64,000 nt of DNA from CAZGKX01 sp964525945. Its GTDB lineage: Bacteria > Pseudomonadota > Gammaproteobacteria > Legionellales > Legionellaceae. The stretch covers positions 1 to 64,000 of the forward strand of contig CAZGKX010000003.1 of assembly GCA_964525945.1 (NCBI GenBank). Direction: 5' to 3'. Position numbers and translations under genes: made by a program. This document shows positions 6,931 to 14,838 of the stretch, in pieces (position 1 is the first letter of the stretch; the number at the start of each line of letters is the position of its first letter). The notes below the pieces were generated by a model that saw nothing but the letters and a program-made list of their open reading frames with translations, was not told the DNA's origin and did not search any database.

Positions 6931-9201
6931 ATGAGAAGGATCTTACCCCTCGCAGCAAGGATTTCGTTGCTTTTTTTAATGGTGATTGGATTTGCTGAGG
7001 CCAAAGAAGTTATCCAGGCGTTTCAGCCTGTTAACCCAATGAATAAAATGGCATTAGCGGCGGATATTTTTGCCAAAAATGCTCAAGTACAAGCAGTGGA
7101 TCTGGATTTATTGAAGCAAAAGTTAGCTATGGTGTATCAACGTAACGTTCAAGCGGTAGACACGCATGGTATCTGGATTGAATTGCCGTTACCTAACGGC
7201 AAAACAAACATCTATCAAGTTTTCCCAAATGAAACGATGGCTCCGGCTTTATCTGCAAAATACCCTGAAATTAAATCTTATGATGGGCGAAGTTTAACGA
7301 ACGAACGGGTTAAATTTGATTTAACGCCAAAAGGTTTTCATGCCATGATTCTGCGTCAAGGGAAATCGACTGTTTATATCGATCCATTGTCCGCCCATGA
7401 TCCTCATCATGCCATCGTTTATACAATGGCACATGTCAGAACAAAACAGAACATGCATTGTGGCGTTGCTACACCTAAACCGAAAAATGCTCTGGTATTT
7501 CCTCTGAAAACGGCAAAAATAGCAGAAGCCTATACGAATTGTGCTTTAAAAAAATATCGCCTCGCATTAGCAGCTACCTATCAGTACACGCAATTTTCTG
7601 GAGGAACAAAATCGAGTGCTTTGGCCTCACAAGTCACTACAATCAATCGAGTGAACGGTATTTATGAAACAGATGCGGGCATAACGCTACAATTGATTGG
7701 GAACAATGATAAAATTATTTGTGATTACCCTGGTTGCCCATCTTCTCCTCCTGATGCCAAAGGGGTTGTTCCTTATACAAGTGGAAATACGTCAGCGCTC
7801 ATAAAAGAGAATCAAGTCAATGTAGGGTTGATAATTGGTGCAGGCAATTATGATGTTGGCCATGTGGTTGATTATAACGGTGGTGTAAATTCTGCAGACG
7901 GGCTGGCAACTTTACACTCTGTTTGTGCTGATGAATTTAAAGCTCGCGGTGCTACGAGTAGCCCGCAACCAATCAGCGATATTTTTGCTGTGGATTTTCT
8001 TGCCCATGAGCTTGGTCATCAATTTGGAGCGACGCACACTCAAAATAATAATTGCAATAGACAACCCGAAACTGCTGTTGAACCAGGGAGTGGCAACACG
8101 ATTATGGCCTATGCTGGGATTTGCAAACCCAATGTGCAAGACAATTCAGGGCCTTATTTTCATGGTGTTTCGTTGGAACAAATCGGTGAATTTACTCGCA
8201 ATACGGCCACTTGCTCCGTGAATGTTCCAATACCTTCCGAGCCTAGGATTATTCGTTCGAACGGCAATTCGATTGTTCCCATTGGTACGCCTTTTGCATT
8301 AACCGTTGTAGCCAGCACAACAGCACCACAAGCGGTCATGACTTACAATTGGGAACAAGTGAATCCTGCGGTAGCTGTTCAACCGCCTCAAACTGTTTCT
8401 ACCCATGGACCTAATTTTAGAAGCGTTGGGCCCGTTGCTAATCCTACTCGCTATTTTCCTAGCTTGGTTAACTTAAAAGAAAGTGCAGCAAGTGGGGTGC
8501 AATCCACTTGGGAAGTCCTGTCTTCTGTGCCACGTGAAATGGATTTCCGTATTACCGTTCGAAACAATACTCCTGGCGGATCTTGTAACGCTTATCAAGA
8601 TTATAAGGTGACCGTTGTTAATGAATCTTTTGGAGAATCATTTCAAGTTCTCGAGCCAAGCTCGCAAGGCATTTATTGGCCGATCGGGGCTAAGGAAAAT
8701 GTTAAATGGCAGGTTGCTAATACGGACAGAGGAAGTATTGCTGTGGGCACGGTTGATATTTTATTGTCGACGGATGGTGGGCTTACTTATCCACATATTT
8801 TAGCTCAAAAAGTGCCTAACAATGGGATCTACACCGTGACTGTTCCTGATGTTGTATCGGCGGCGAGCCGAATCATGGTTGTGGCCTCTACAGGGACCTT
8901 TTTTAATATTTCGGAGTATGATTTCGTCATAGCCTTACCTACACTTACGAAAGCAGTTCGCGACCCGTTGAAGACGACATCCGCATTTATATATTTTACC
9001 AAAATCCCTGCCTTCTGGTATGATGCGAGGTTTACATTGGAGAATGATCCTAAGGCAAATGTTAGAATAGATGTGGCGAACCAACGACTTGTTGTAGAAA
9101 ATTTATCAAGTCCGCGTCGTATGACTGATGCAGTGATTAAAATCGCTACCCATGGTTATTTTGCATTAACTAATCCAATTGCAATTCCGGGCGTTTTATA
9201 G
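6931..9201 (+). CDS. Secreted zinc metalloprotease (reprolysin/M12-like)
   Basis: This 756-residue protein has a signal peptide (about 1-24), a propeptide-like region to about 200, and a metzincin catalytic domain. The zinc site HELGHQFGATH is at residues 359-369 and the Met-turn IMAYAGIC at 391-398, both hallmarks of reprolysin-type peptidases. The region after about 430 looks like Ig/fibronectin-type beta domains (for example FQVLEPSSQGIYWPIGAKEN, then a second module to the end). It would act outside the cell, possibly as a type II secretion substrate. The SD AAAGGA precedes the ATG. Substrate unknown. Confidence 0.88.
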   Translation: MRRILPLAARISLLFLMVIGFAEAKEVIQAFQPVNPMNKMALAADIFAKNAQVQAVDLDLLKQKLAMVYQRNVQAVDTHGIWIELPLPNGKTNIYQVFPNETMAPALSAKYPEIKSYDGRSLTNERVKFDLTPKGFHAMILRQGKSTVYIDPLSAHDPHHAIVYTMAHVRTKQNMHCGVATPKPKNALVFPLKTAKIAEAYTNCALKKYRLALAATYQYTQFSGGTKSSALASQVTTINRVNGIYETDAGITLQLIGNNDKIICDYPGCPSSPPDAKGVVPYTSGNTSALIKENQVNVGLIIGAGNYDVGHVVDYNGGVNSADGLATLHSVCADEFKARGATSSPQPISDIFAVDFLAHELGHQFGATHTQNNNCNRQPETAVEPGSGNTIMAYAGICKPNVQDNSGPYFHGVSLEQIGEFTRNTATCSVNVPIPSEPRIIRSNGNSIVPIGTPFALTVVASTTAPQAVMTYNWEQVNPAVAVQPPQTVSTHGPNFRSVGPVANPTRYFPSLVNLKESAASGVQSTWEVLSSVPREMDFRITVRNNTPGGSCNAYQDYKVTVVNESFGESFQVLEPSSQGIYWPIGAKENVKWQVANTDRGSIAVGTVDILLSTDGGLTYPHILAQKVPNNGIYTVTVPDVVSAASRIMVVASTGTFFNISEYDFVIALPTLTKAVRDPLKTTSAFIYFTKIPAFWYDARFTLENDPKANVRIDVANQRLVVENLSSPRRMTDAVIKIATHGYFALTNPIAIPGVL

Positions 9202-9292
9202 TTATAAAAATTTACACTTTGGGTTGCCAATGCTCTAGTACTGTTTCCATTGAGTTTTGACAGGCATCGATGTACAAAGTGCTTCTGATTAT

Positions 9293-9375
9293 GTCATCCC
9301 CGCGAAGGCGGGGAGCCATACATGGCTTGGCACAATGCCACATTAGGAATGGATTCCCGCCTTCGCGGGAACGAC
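9293..9375. repeat. REP/MITE-like palindromic repeat
   Basis: Two imperfect 28-bp arms face each other: 9293-9320, with core CCCCGCGAAGGCGGGGA, and 9348-9375, with core TCCCGCCTTCGCGGGAA. Repeats of this type (GTCATCCCCGCGAAGGCGGGG and its complement) are widely scattered in bacterial genomes. It occupies the 308-base gap between the metalloprotease and the ornithine cyclodeaminase gene; the rest of that gap (9202-9292 and 9376-9509) shows nothing I can call. Confidence 0.75.
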
Positions 9376-9509
9376 GACAGCCTATCAAAACTAAATGGAA
9401 ATGGTACGAGCAAAGATGCTATCTTAAATGTCCTGGGCAGAAGACCTGAGAGCCATTTCATGTTTTTCTGTCCAAAGTCCGAGTTATTTACTTCACGAGA
9501 GACTTCATT

Positions 9510-10541
9510 ATGTTGCTATTAGAAATACCTGCCATTTGCTCTATGATAGAACAAATCGGTTTAAAAGAATTTTATGTTCAATTATGTGCAAATTTAACTG
9601 AAGATTTCTCCAATTGGACGCAATTTCAAAAATCAAGCCGGCATGCGGTCTATGTTCCAAATGGTGTGATTGAACTGATGCCAATCTGCAACGATAAGCT
9701 GTATAGTTTTAAATACGTGAATGGTCATCCTTTGAATCCTGTCGACAACAAGCTAAACGTGGTTGCGTTTGGCATGCTATCTGAAGTTGCAACGGGTTAT
9801 CCTCTGATGATTTCTTCCATGACTTTGCTCACCGCCATCCGCACAGCAGCAACCTCGGCATTGGCGTCTCGTCATTTGGCCAAGAAAGAAAGCAAACGTT
9901 TAACCATGATTGGTTGTGGCGCTCAAAGTGAATTTCAGGTGCTTGCTCATCATGCCTTGTTTGATATCACAGAGGTGTATTATTTTGATGTGGATCCTCA
10001 GGCCATGGTACGTTTTGCGCATAATTTAAGGCATGAATCTTTTCAATTGATACCGATGAGCGGGGTGCAAGAAGCCATTGAGCCTGCTGATATCATTGTG
10101 ATGGCAACGGCGGCGAAAGGTAAGCAAAAAATTGTGATGTTGGATTGGTTGAAACCAGGGCAACATATCAGTGGTATAGGAGGCGATTCGCCGGGTAAAA
10201 CGGAATTGGATCCTGAGATTCTTAAACACAGTAAAGTGGTTGTTGAATATTTTCCACAAACGCACCATGAAGGAGAAATACAAAATCTTGGTGCTGATGC
10301 CGCAAATTACGTCCACGCTGAGCTATGGGAAGTCATCACCGATCAGAAAGCGGGGCGCAGCAATGCCGAAGAAATCACGGTGTTTGATAGCGTTGGTTTT
10401 GCTTTGGAAGATTTTAGCATTTTGCGCTTATGTTACCAATTGGCTTTGGATTATCATTTGGGCAAAACCATTAACTTAATTCCTAACACGCTTGATGATT
10501 GTAAAAACCTATACGGCTTATTGATTGGAGATTTGGAATGA
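9510..10541 (+). CDS. Ornithine cyclodeaminase family protein
   Basis: An NAD-dependent enzyme of the ornithine cyclodeaminase/mu-crystallin family, 343 residues. The family would convert ornithine to proline and ammonia. It shows MTLLTAIRTAATSALASRHL, the nucleotide-binding MIGCGAQSEFQ with the following DVDP, and ISGIGGDSPGKTELD, which matches the substrate-site region. The next gene, arginase, overlaps it by ATGA and would supply ornithine; putA downstream would use proline. An alternative is alanine dehydrogenase or lysine cyclodeaminase activity, but the context favours ornithine. Confidence 0.88.
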   Translation: MLLLEIPAICSMIEQIGLKEFYVQLCANLTEDFSNWTQFQKSSRHAVYVPNGVIELMPICNDKLYSFKYVNGHPLNPVDNKLNVVAFGMLSEVATGYPLMISSMTLLTAIRTAATSALASRHLAKKESKRLTMIGCGAQSEFQVLAHHALFDITEVYYFDVDPQAMVRFAHNLRHESFQLIPMSGVQEAIEPADIIVMATAAKGKQKIVMLDWLKPGQHISGIGGDSPGKTELDPEILKHSKVVVEYFPQTHHEGEIQNLGADAANYVHAELWEVITDQKAGRSNAEEITVFDSVGFALEDFSILRLCYQLALDYHLGKTINLIPNTLDDCKNLYGLLIGDLE

Positions 10542-11470
10542 ACCCTCTTAATCAATTGACATTGCTCGGATTCGCATCGGGTGTTGCGGCAAACAATCCT
10601 GATTGTGCATTAGGGCCATGGTATCTTTATTACCACCCGCAGTTGTTTTTAGAATTGGCGTTAAATATTCGTTGGGAGCCCATGATTCATGCCACCTCTG
10701 CAGAACATGGTTTAAACGTGTTACCGCTTGTTGAAAAAAAATTGGAAGAACTAGGACGTGCTGTATTGCCCCATGCCAGTAACCGTCAACCTTTTTGTGT
10801 CATTGGTGGAGATCATTCCTGTGGAATTGCCACCTGGAGTGCGGTAGCCCATGCCAACCGTGAAAAAGGGGATATCGGTTTAATTTGGATTGATGCGCAT
10901 ATGGATAGCCATACGCTAGAAACAACAAGCAGCCACAACATCCATGGCATGCCTGTCGCTCATTTATTGGGAGAGGGCAAAGAAAGCTTGCATCAATTGT
11001 TGGATCATCAACCAAAAATTAAGCCCTCCAACATGTGCTTGGTGGGTGTTCGTAGTTATCAAAACGGTGAAGCGGCGTTGTTGGAACGTTTGGGTGTGAA
11101 AATTTATTTTATAGAAGAGGTGCTGCAGCGTGGTATAGATGTTGTATTGGAAGAGGCATGCCAGCATGTCAGCCAATCAACCTGTGGTTTTGGTGTCAGT
11201 ATTGATTTAGATGCTGTGGATCCCATCGATGCGCCTGGTGTGGGTTGCCCAGAACCTGGTGGTATCGTTGGAGAAGAATTGGTGGTCGCTTTGCGTTCAA
11301 TCGCTAAGCAGCATTTGATTTTAGGGTTGGAAATTGCCGAATTTAACCCCATCAATGATCAAAATCAAAAGACCGCAAAACTAATGGTCAATTTGTTGAA
11401 GGCTGTGTATTCTTACCCATCTTGCGCTATCGATAATCTTATGGAGAAAGCGAATGCGGGCTATGCTTAA
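10538..11470 (+). CDS. rocF: Arginase
   Basis: Manganese enzyme hydrolysing arginine to ornithine and urea, 310 residues. All metal-binding motifs of the ureohydrolase family are present: GGDHS near residue 89, DAHMDSH near 128 and SIDLDAVDP near 226, followed by PGVGCPEPGG. It overlaps the cyclodeaminase gene by four bases, so the two are translationally coupled. The family also includes agmatinases and formiminoglutamase, but the pairing with ornithine cyclodeaminase favours arginase. Confidence 0.88.
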   Translation: MNPLNQLTLLGFASGVAANNPDCALGPWYLYYHPQLFLELALNIRWEPMIHATSAEHGLNVLPLVEKKLEELGRAVLPHASNRQPFCVIGGDHSCGIATWSAVAHANREKGDIGLIWIDAHMDSHTLETTSSHNIHGMPVAHLLGEGKESLHQLLDHQPKIKPSNMCLVGVRSYQNGEAALLERLGVKIYFIEEVLQRGIDVVLEEACQHVSQSTCGFGVSIDLDAVDPIDAPGVGCPEPGGIVGEELVVALRSIAKQHLILGLEIAEFNPINDQNQKTAKLMVNLLKAVYSYPSCAIDNLMEKANAGYA

Positions 11471-12167
11471 CGCTGCTCACCCCGATTGGCACGCGTTTCT
11501 TGTTGAAGCGATGGGTGAGATGGACCGTGATTATTGGCAAGAATTGGCCGCAGATTCCATGTGGCTGCCAGGGGCAAATAATTTATTTGCGGCCTTTAGT
11601 TTACCCTTGCCATCAACGCGCTATATTTTATTGGGTGAATCTCCTTATCCCCGCGCCAATTCGGCGAATGGTTATGCCTTCTGGGATGCTGCCGTCAATT
11701 CGCTGTGGGGTACAAAAGGGTTTAGCAAAGAAGTCAATCGCGCCACATCGTTGCGAAATTTAATGAAAATGTTGTTGCATGCACGGGGTGATTTATCCAA
11801 TGATTTTTCGCAAACTGCAATTGCTGCATTGGACAATTCGCTCTATCTGCAAACTGGCAATCAGCTGTTTCAATCTTTTGTGAACCACGGATTTTTATTG
11901 TTAAATGCTTCTCTGGTGTATAGTGAGGATAAAGTGCCTTACCATGCCAAACAATGGCGCCCTTTTATGAATACGTTGTTAAGCCAACTGGCACGGTATA
12001 ATCCATCTTTGCAGCTTATTTTATTTGGACGTATTGCAACTCAACTTGCTGATACACATGGCCTGCAAAGCTTGGTGGCTGAACATCCTTATAACCTAAG
12101 TTTTATTTCAAACCCTGATGTTTTAAGATTTTTTAAGCCATTGGATTTATTAAAAAATAACACATGA
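11454..12167 (+). CDS. Uracil-DNA-glycosylase-like protein, catalytic site altered
   Basis: This 237-residue protein has the order of motifs of family 1 uracil-DNA glycosylases. ILLGESPYPRANSANGYAFW (58-77) matches VILGQDPYHGPGQAHGLAF; LLLNASLVYSEDK (148-160) matches the LLLNxxLT region; HPYNLS (211-216) matches HPSPLS. The catalytic Asp of GQDPYH is Ser here (GESPYP, Ser63). The distal His211 is kept. It overlaps the arginase gene by 17 bases and precedes ubiG by 10. It may have lost glycosylase activity, or recognise something else. Confidence 0.6.
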   Translation: MRAMLNAAHPDWHAFLVEAMGEMDRDYWQELAADSMWLPGANNLFAAFSLPLPSTRYILLGESPYPRANSANGYAFWDAAVNSLWGTKGFSKEVNRATSLRNLMKMLLHARGDLSNDFSQTAIAALDNSLYLQTGNQLFQSFVNHGFLLLNASLVYSEDKVPYHAKQWRPFMNTLLSQLARYNPSLQLILFGRIATQLADTHGLQSLVAEHPYNLSFISNPDVLRFFKPLDLLKNNT

Positions 12168-12177
12168 GATAGCTTGT

Positions 12178-12867
12178 ATGAAGACAACGGTTGATGCCCA
12201 AGAGGTGGCAAAATTTGCTGAACATGCCCAGCAATGGTGGGATAAAGATGGTCCATTAAAGACCTTGCATGATATCAATCCGGCCCGGCTTGATTTTACT
12301 CAGCAATATATGCCCTTGTCAGGCCGCCGTGTACTCGATGTTGGTTGTGGTGGAGGAATTTTTGCCGAAGGGATGGCGTTGCTCGGTGCACAAGTGACGG
12401 GGCTTGATGTTGAAAAAGACGCTATTGCAACGGCTCAATGCCACGCTAATGCCAGCCATTTGGCCATTGAATACATTTGCCAGCCCATTGAGATCTACAG
12501 CGCGCCGCCTTTTGATGCCATCACATGCATGGAAATGTTAGAACATGTTGCGGATCCGTATTTGGTGTTAGAACATTGTGCTCGGTTACTGAAACCCGGT
12601 GGTTTTTTATTTTTATCCACCATTAATCGAACATTGAAAGCTTATGCGTCAGTGATCTTAGTTGCCGAATATTTGCTGAATCTACTTCCTCGGCAAACCC
12701 ATGATTTTGACAAATTTATCAAGCCCAGCGAATTGGCTAAAATGGCGCGTATGAGCGGTTTTAATATCATCGGGATTAAGGGGATGGACTACAACCCAAT
12801 CTCTCGCACAGCGTCACTCAGTGACGCTGTATCCATCAATTATCTTCTTGTTTGTCAAAAGCCTTAG
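12178..12867 (+). CDS. ubiG: Ubiquinone biosynthesis O-methyltransferase UbiG
   Basis: SAM-dependent enzyme that does both O-methylations of ubiquinone synthesis, 229 residues. It has WWDKDGPLKTLHDINPARLDF, the SAM motif VLDVGCGGGIFAEGMALLGA, GLDVEKDAI, and the post-motif DAITCMEMLEHVADP and LKPGGFLFLSTINR, all characteristic of UbiG. It is the last gene of the cyclodeaminase-arginase run. Its 3' end overlaps the convergent ProQ-domain gene by 32 bases. Confidence 0.95.
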   Translation: MKTTVDAQEVAKFAEHAQQWWDKDGPLKTLHDINPARLDFTQQYMPLSGRRVLDVGCGGGIFAEGMALLGAQVTGLDVEKDAIATAQCHANASHLAIEYICQPIEIYSAPPFDAITCMEMLEHVADPYLVLEHCARLLKPGGFLFLSTINRTLKAYASVILVAEYLLNLLPRQTHDFDKFIKPSELAKMARMSGFNIIGIKGMDYNPISRTASLSDAVSINYLLVCQKP

Positions 12868-13204
12868 CTGTGTAACGATTTAGGTGACGTTGATAAGCAT
12901 ATTTTGCTTGTTCTTCGGTCACCACATCCACTTCATTGCCGTACAAATCCACACGCGCTGCATCGATTTTTTGGCAACTTAAATAAGCCGGTGAAGCGCT
13001 GTAATAGTTGATGGCTTCGCGCAATATTTTTTTACTGAAGGGAGGGGAGTCGAGTCGCTCATAAAAATCAATGATATCATCAAATATCCCAATTTTTAGA
13101 GGCCTTACTTGTTTGGATTTTTTAAAAAAAGCGGCGGGAAAATGTTCTACTAGCCAGTCAATGGTGTTCAATTTTTCCTGTTTAGCACTTTGTGGTTGAT
13201 TCAT
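12836..13204 (-). CDS. ProQ/FinO-domain RNA chaperone
   Basis: A 122-residue protein made almost only of a FinO/ProQ domain: DWLVEHFPAAFFKKSKQVRP, then LKIGIFDDI and SKKILREAINYYSASPAYLSC. These motifs (FP..F....RPLKIGI, then the Y...YL block) define RNA-binding proteins that grip sRNA terminator hairpins and 3' tails. The long C-terminal extension of E. coli ProQ is absent. In Legionella a protein of this family (RocC) represses competence through an sRNA; whether this is its equivalent cannot be told from sequence alone. An sRNA candidate lies about 290 bases upstream, divergently oriented. Confidence 0.85.
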   Translation of the reverse strand: MNQPQSAKQEKLNTIDWLVEHFPAAFFKKSKQVRPLKIGIFDDIIDFYERLDSPPFSKKILREAINYYSASPAYLSCQKIDAARVDLYGNEVDVVTEEQAKYAYQRHLNRYTAKAFDKQEDN

Positions 13205-13331
13205 TTGACACCTGCGTGGAAATTTTTGATGATCTTAAATTATCATAAGCCAATGCACGGGACAATTCTATGAAAATATATCTTTATACTTCATCACACA
13301 CCCACATGACAGTAAATGGCTTAATGAAGGG

Positions 13332-13346
13332 CAAGAGATTTCTCAA
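13332..13346 (+). promoter_or_regulatory. Possible LetA/GacA-type box
   Basis: CAAGAGATTTCTCAA reads on the other strand as TTGAGAAATCTCTTG. It is close to the TNAGAAATTTCTNA element reported upstream of LetA-controlled rsmY and rsmZ genes in Legionella, with 10 of 12 fixed positions matching. It sits about 110 bases before the -35 of the candidate sRNA. A match this short can arise by chance. Confidence 0.35.
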
Positions 13347-13454
13347 TTTTGATCAAGAGAATAGCCGGTGCTGTGCAGATTATTTTTTTAACTTATTGAA
13401 AAATAACAACAAATAAAATTTTTGGTCAAACAAGCTCCAAATATAGTTAGCAAC

Positions 13455-13487
13455 TTGACTTGCATATGTACCATAGTGTGCTAAATT
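13455..13487 (+). promoter_or_regulatory. Promoter of the candidate sRNA
   Basis: A good -35 TTGACT (13455-13460) is followed by the -10 candidates TGCTAA (13479-13484, 18-base spacer) or TAAATT (13482-13487, 21-base spacer). Transcription would start near 13491, directly before the first GGA hairpin. No protein-coding gene follows in this direction. Confidence 0.45.
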
Positions 13488-13490
13488 TAT

Positions 13491-13625
13491 AACATGACTT
13501 CTTAGGATGAGAAGCCTCATAAAAGGATGTTGATCAAATGGATTTGATGGTCAAGGACGATAACAGGACTTCATGTCCTGAGCAAAAACAGTAGAAGCCA
13601 GGGCTAACCCCCTGGCTTTACTTCT
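13491..13625 (+). ncRNA. Candidate CsrA/RsmA-sequestering small RNA (RsmY/RsmZ-like)
   Basis: An orphan transcription unit lies between two minus-strand genes. It carries five GGA motifs about 11-20 bases apart: 13505-13507, 13525-13527, 13540-13542, 13555-13557 and 13566-13568. The first lies in the loop of CTTCT-TAGGATG-AGAAG (13498-13514). The second, ATAAAAGGATGT (13519-13530), matches 11 of 12 positions of the CsrA SELEX consensus RUACARGGAUGU. The third is the tetraloop of ATCAAA-TGGA-TTTGAT (13533-13548). The fourth is unpaired and the fifth is in the stem of CAGGAC/GTCCTG. A terminator closes the unit. About 135 nt is the size class of Legionella RsmY/RsmZ. Identity is inferred from layout; start and end are approximate. 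Confidence 0.6.
13595..13623. terminator. Terminator shared by the sRNA and the convergent L,D-transpeptidase gene
   Basis: AAGCCAGGG (13595-13603) and CCCTGGCTT (13610-13618) form a perfect nine-pair stem around CTAACC. On the plus strand it is followed by the T-rich TACTTCTTT. On the minus strand TTCTACTGTTTTTG follows, so it can end both transcripts. Confidence 0.7.
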
Positions 13626-14303
13626 TTAAGCAACGGCATAACCTGTGTGCGATAAATAATTCCGATCGGGGTAGTAGGCAAACACCACCGAACCATTTTT
13701 TATGGTGTTAATAACCGGTTTTGCCAACGTTTGAGCAATGGACGGGCATCCCCAGCTTCGTCCAGCACGCCCAGCGCGCTTAATGAAGTCGGGCTCTACA
13801 TACCATGCCCCATGAATCACTACACGGCGATTGAATGCATTGTCGTTAAATCCTTTTTCCAAGCCTTGTAAATTAAGCGAATAGCCTTTGGAGCCCATGT
13901 AGGTACCGCGTGTGACATACGTTCCCAAGCTTGTTTCTTTGCTTGATGACTGGTTGGAAAAATGATGGGGGACATCTGCGCCTGAATTTTTGCCATGAGC
14001 AACATAGGTGTTGTATAGCAGTTTTTCGCGACGTATATCAAAAACCCACATGCGTTGCTTTGATGATGGAAGTGAATAATCAATCACTGTAAGGACAGGT
14101 TTTTTTACAGCCCCTTTGCGACTGGCTTTTTGGTACGCAGCCAAGGCAAGTTTAAGGACTTTTTTATTTAACTGGGGTGCTTTCTGAGCCAGGTGGCTCG
14201 TCTCTGCATTAAGATCAAATGCAGATGTTGCGAAACTTGTGCTACTGGAGGATAAGTTGCTGGCAAGTGCTGCAACGGAAATAAGAGTTAATACAGTATT
14301 CAT
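13626..14303 (-). CDS. Secreted L,D-transpeptidase-like protein (YkuD_2 type)
   Basis: A 225-residue protein with an N-terminal signal-like segment (about 1-25) and a C-terminal catalytic region of the murein L,D-transpeptidase family. VVIHGAWYVEPD holds the catalytic His (H164) and GRSWGCPSI holds the Cys nucleophile (C186), in the H-G-x(n)-S-x-G-C order. VIDYSLPSSKQRMWVFDI and YVAHGKNSG are typical of the YkuD_2 subgroup. It would act on peptidoglycan peptides in the periplasm. An SD GAGGT precedes the ATG. Monocistronic as far as can be seen. Confidence 0.82.
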   Translation of the reverse strand: MNTVLTLISVAALASNLSSSSTSFATSAFDLNAETSHLAQKAPQLNKKVLKLALAAYQKASRKGAVKKPVLTVIDYSLPSSKQRMWVFDIRREKLLYNTYVAHGKNSGADVPHHFSNQSSSKETSLGTYVTRGTYMGSKGYSLNLQGLEKGFNDNAFNRRVVIHGAWYVEPDFIKRAGRAGRSWGCPSIAQTLAKPVINTIKNGSVVFAYYPDRNYLSHTGYAVA

Positions 14304-14826
14304 AAGACCTCATTTTATATACAATCATGCAGTTTTAGTATCCATCTGCACATGAGTTTACGGTTACGTTTTCACGGAACAGGGCAATACCCAGGATTCA
14401 TTCCTGACTTATCGCCCTACGAAGTTGGTGATTATATTAACAAATGAGGCAAATGTAAAATTACCAGTGGTATTAATGATCATCTGGGGAAAATATTAAT
14501 CATTTCAGAGGGTTAGCTTGATAAAAGCGTTTCGTATTGATTTTGTTATGCTCAAAAAAATATAAAATTATCCAAATTGATTTGTAATTAAATACATGTA
14601 CAGTATTGATTTTATTCAATTTATTTAAAATTAGTTCTTTTTATACGAGTATGCAAGCTTGAGTTGCCATTTAATTTTTAAAATTAAATTTTAAATCTTC
14701 TTAAATTGCATTATTCTTGTTTTTTCATTGTTTTAAATGACCCATTGCCGTTAAATTCTAAGGCACCACAAAGCCGCGACCATAAGGAAGCGGAGCCTTC
14801 CTACGATTATTGGCTCAATAGGTAAT
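14304..14826. other. AT-rich intergenic region before putA
   Basis: This 520-base stretch has no supported gene. It is very AT-rich from about 14430 to 14750 (runs such as TTTAATTTTTAAAATTAAAT) and must hold the promoters of the transpeptidase gene and of putA, but no strong -35/-10 pair stands out. Near its right end is a small palindrome, AGGAAG-CGGAGC-CTTCCT (14785-14802), in the context GCCGCGACCATA-, which looks like a REP-type unit or a leader hairpin of putA. Confidence 0.5.
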
Positions 14827-14838
14827 TTGGAGAAAAAT

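Noticed and set aside
9322..9522. 66-codon frame across the palindromic repeat
   Set aside because: Its first third is the repeat itself and there is no ribosome binding site or family resemblance.
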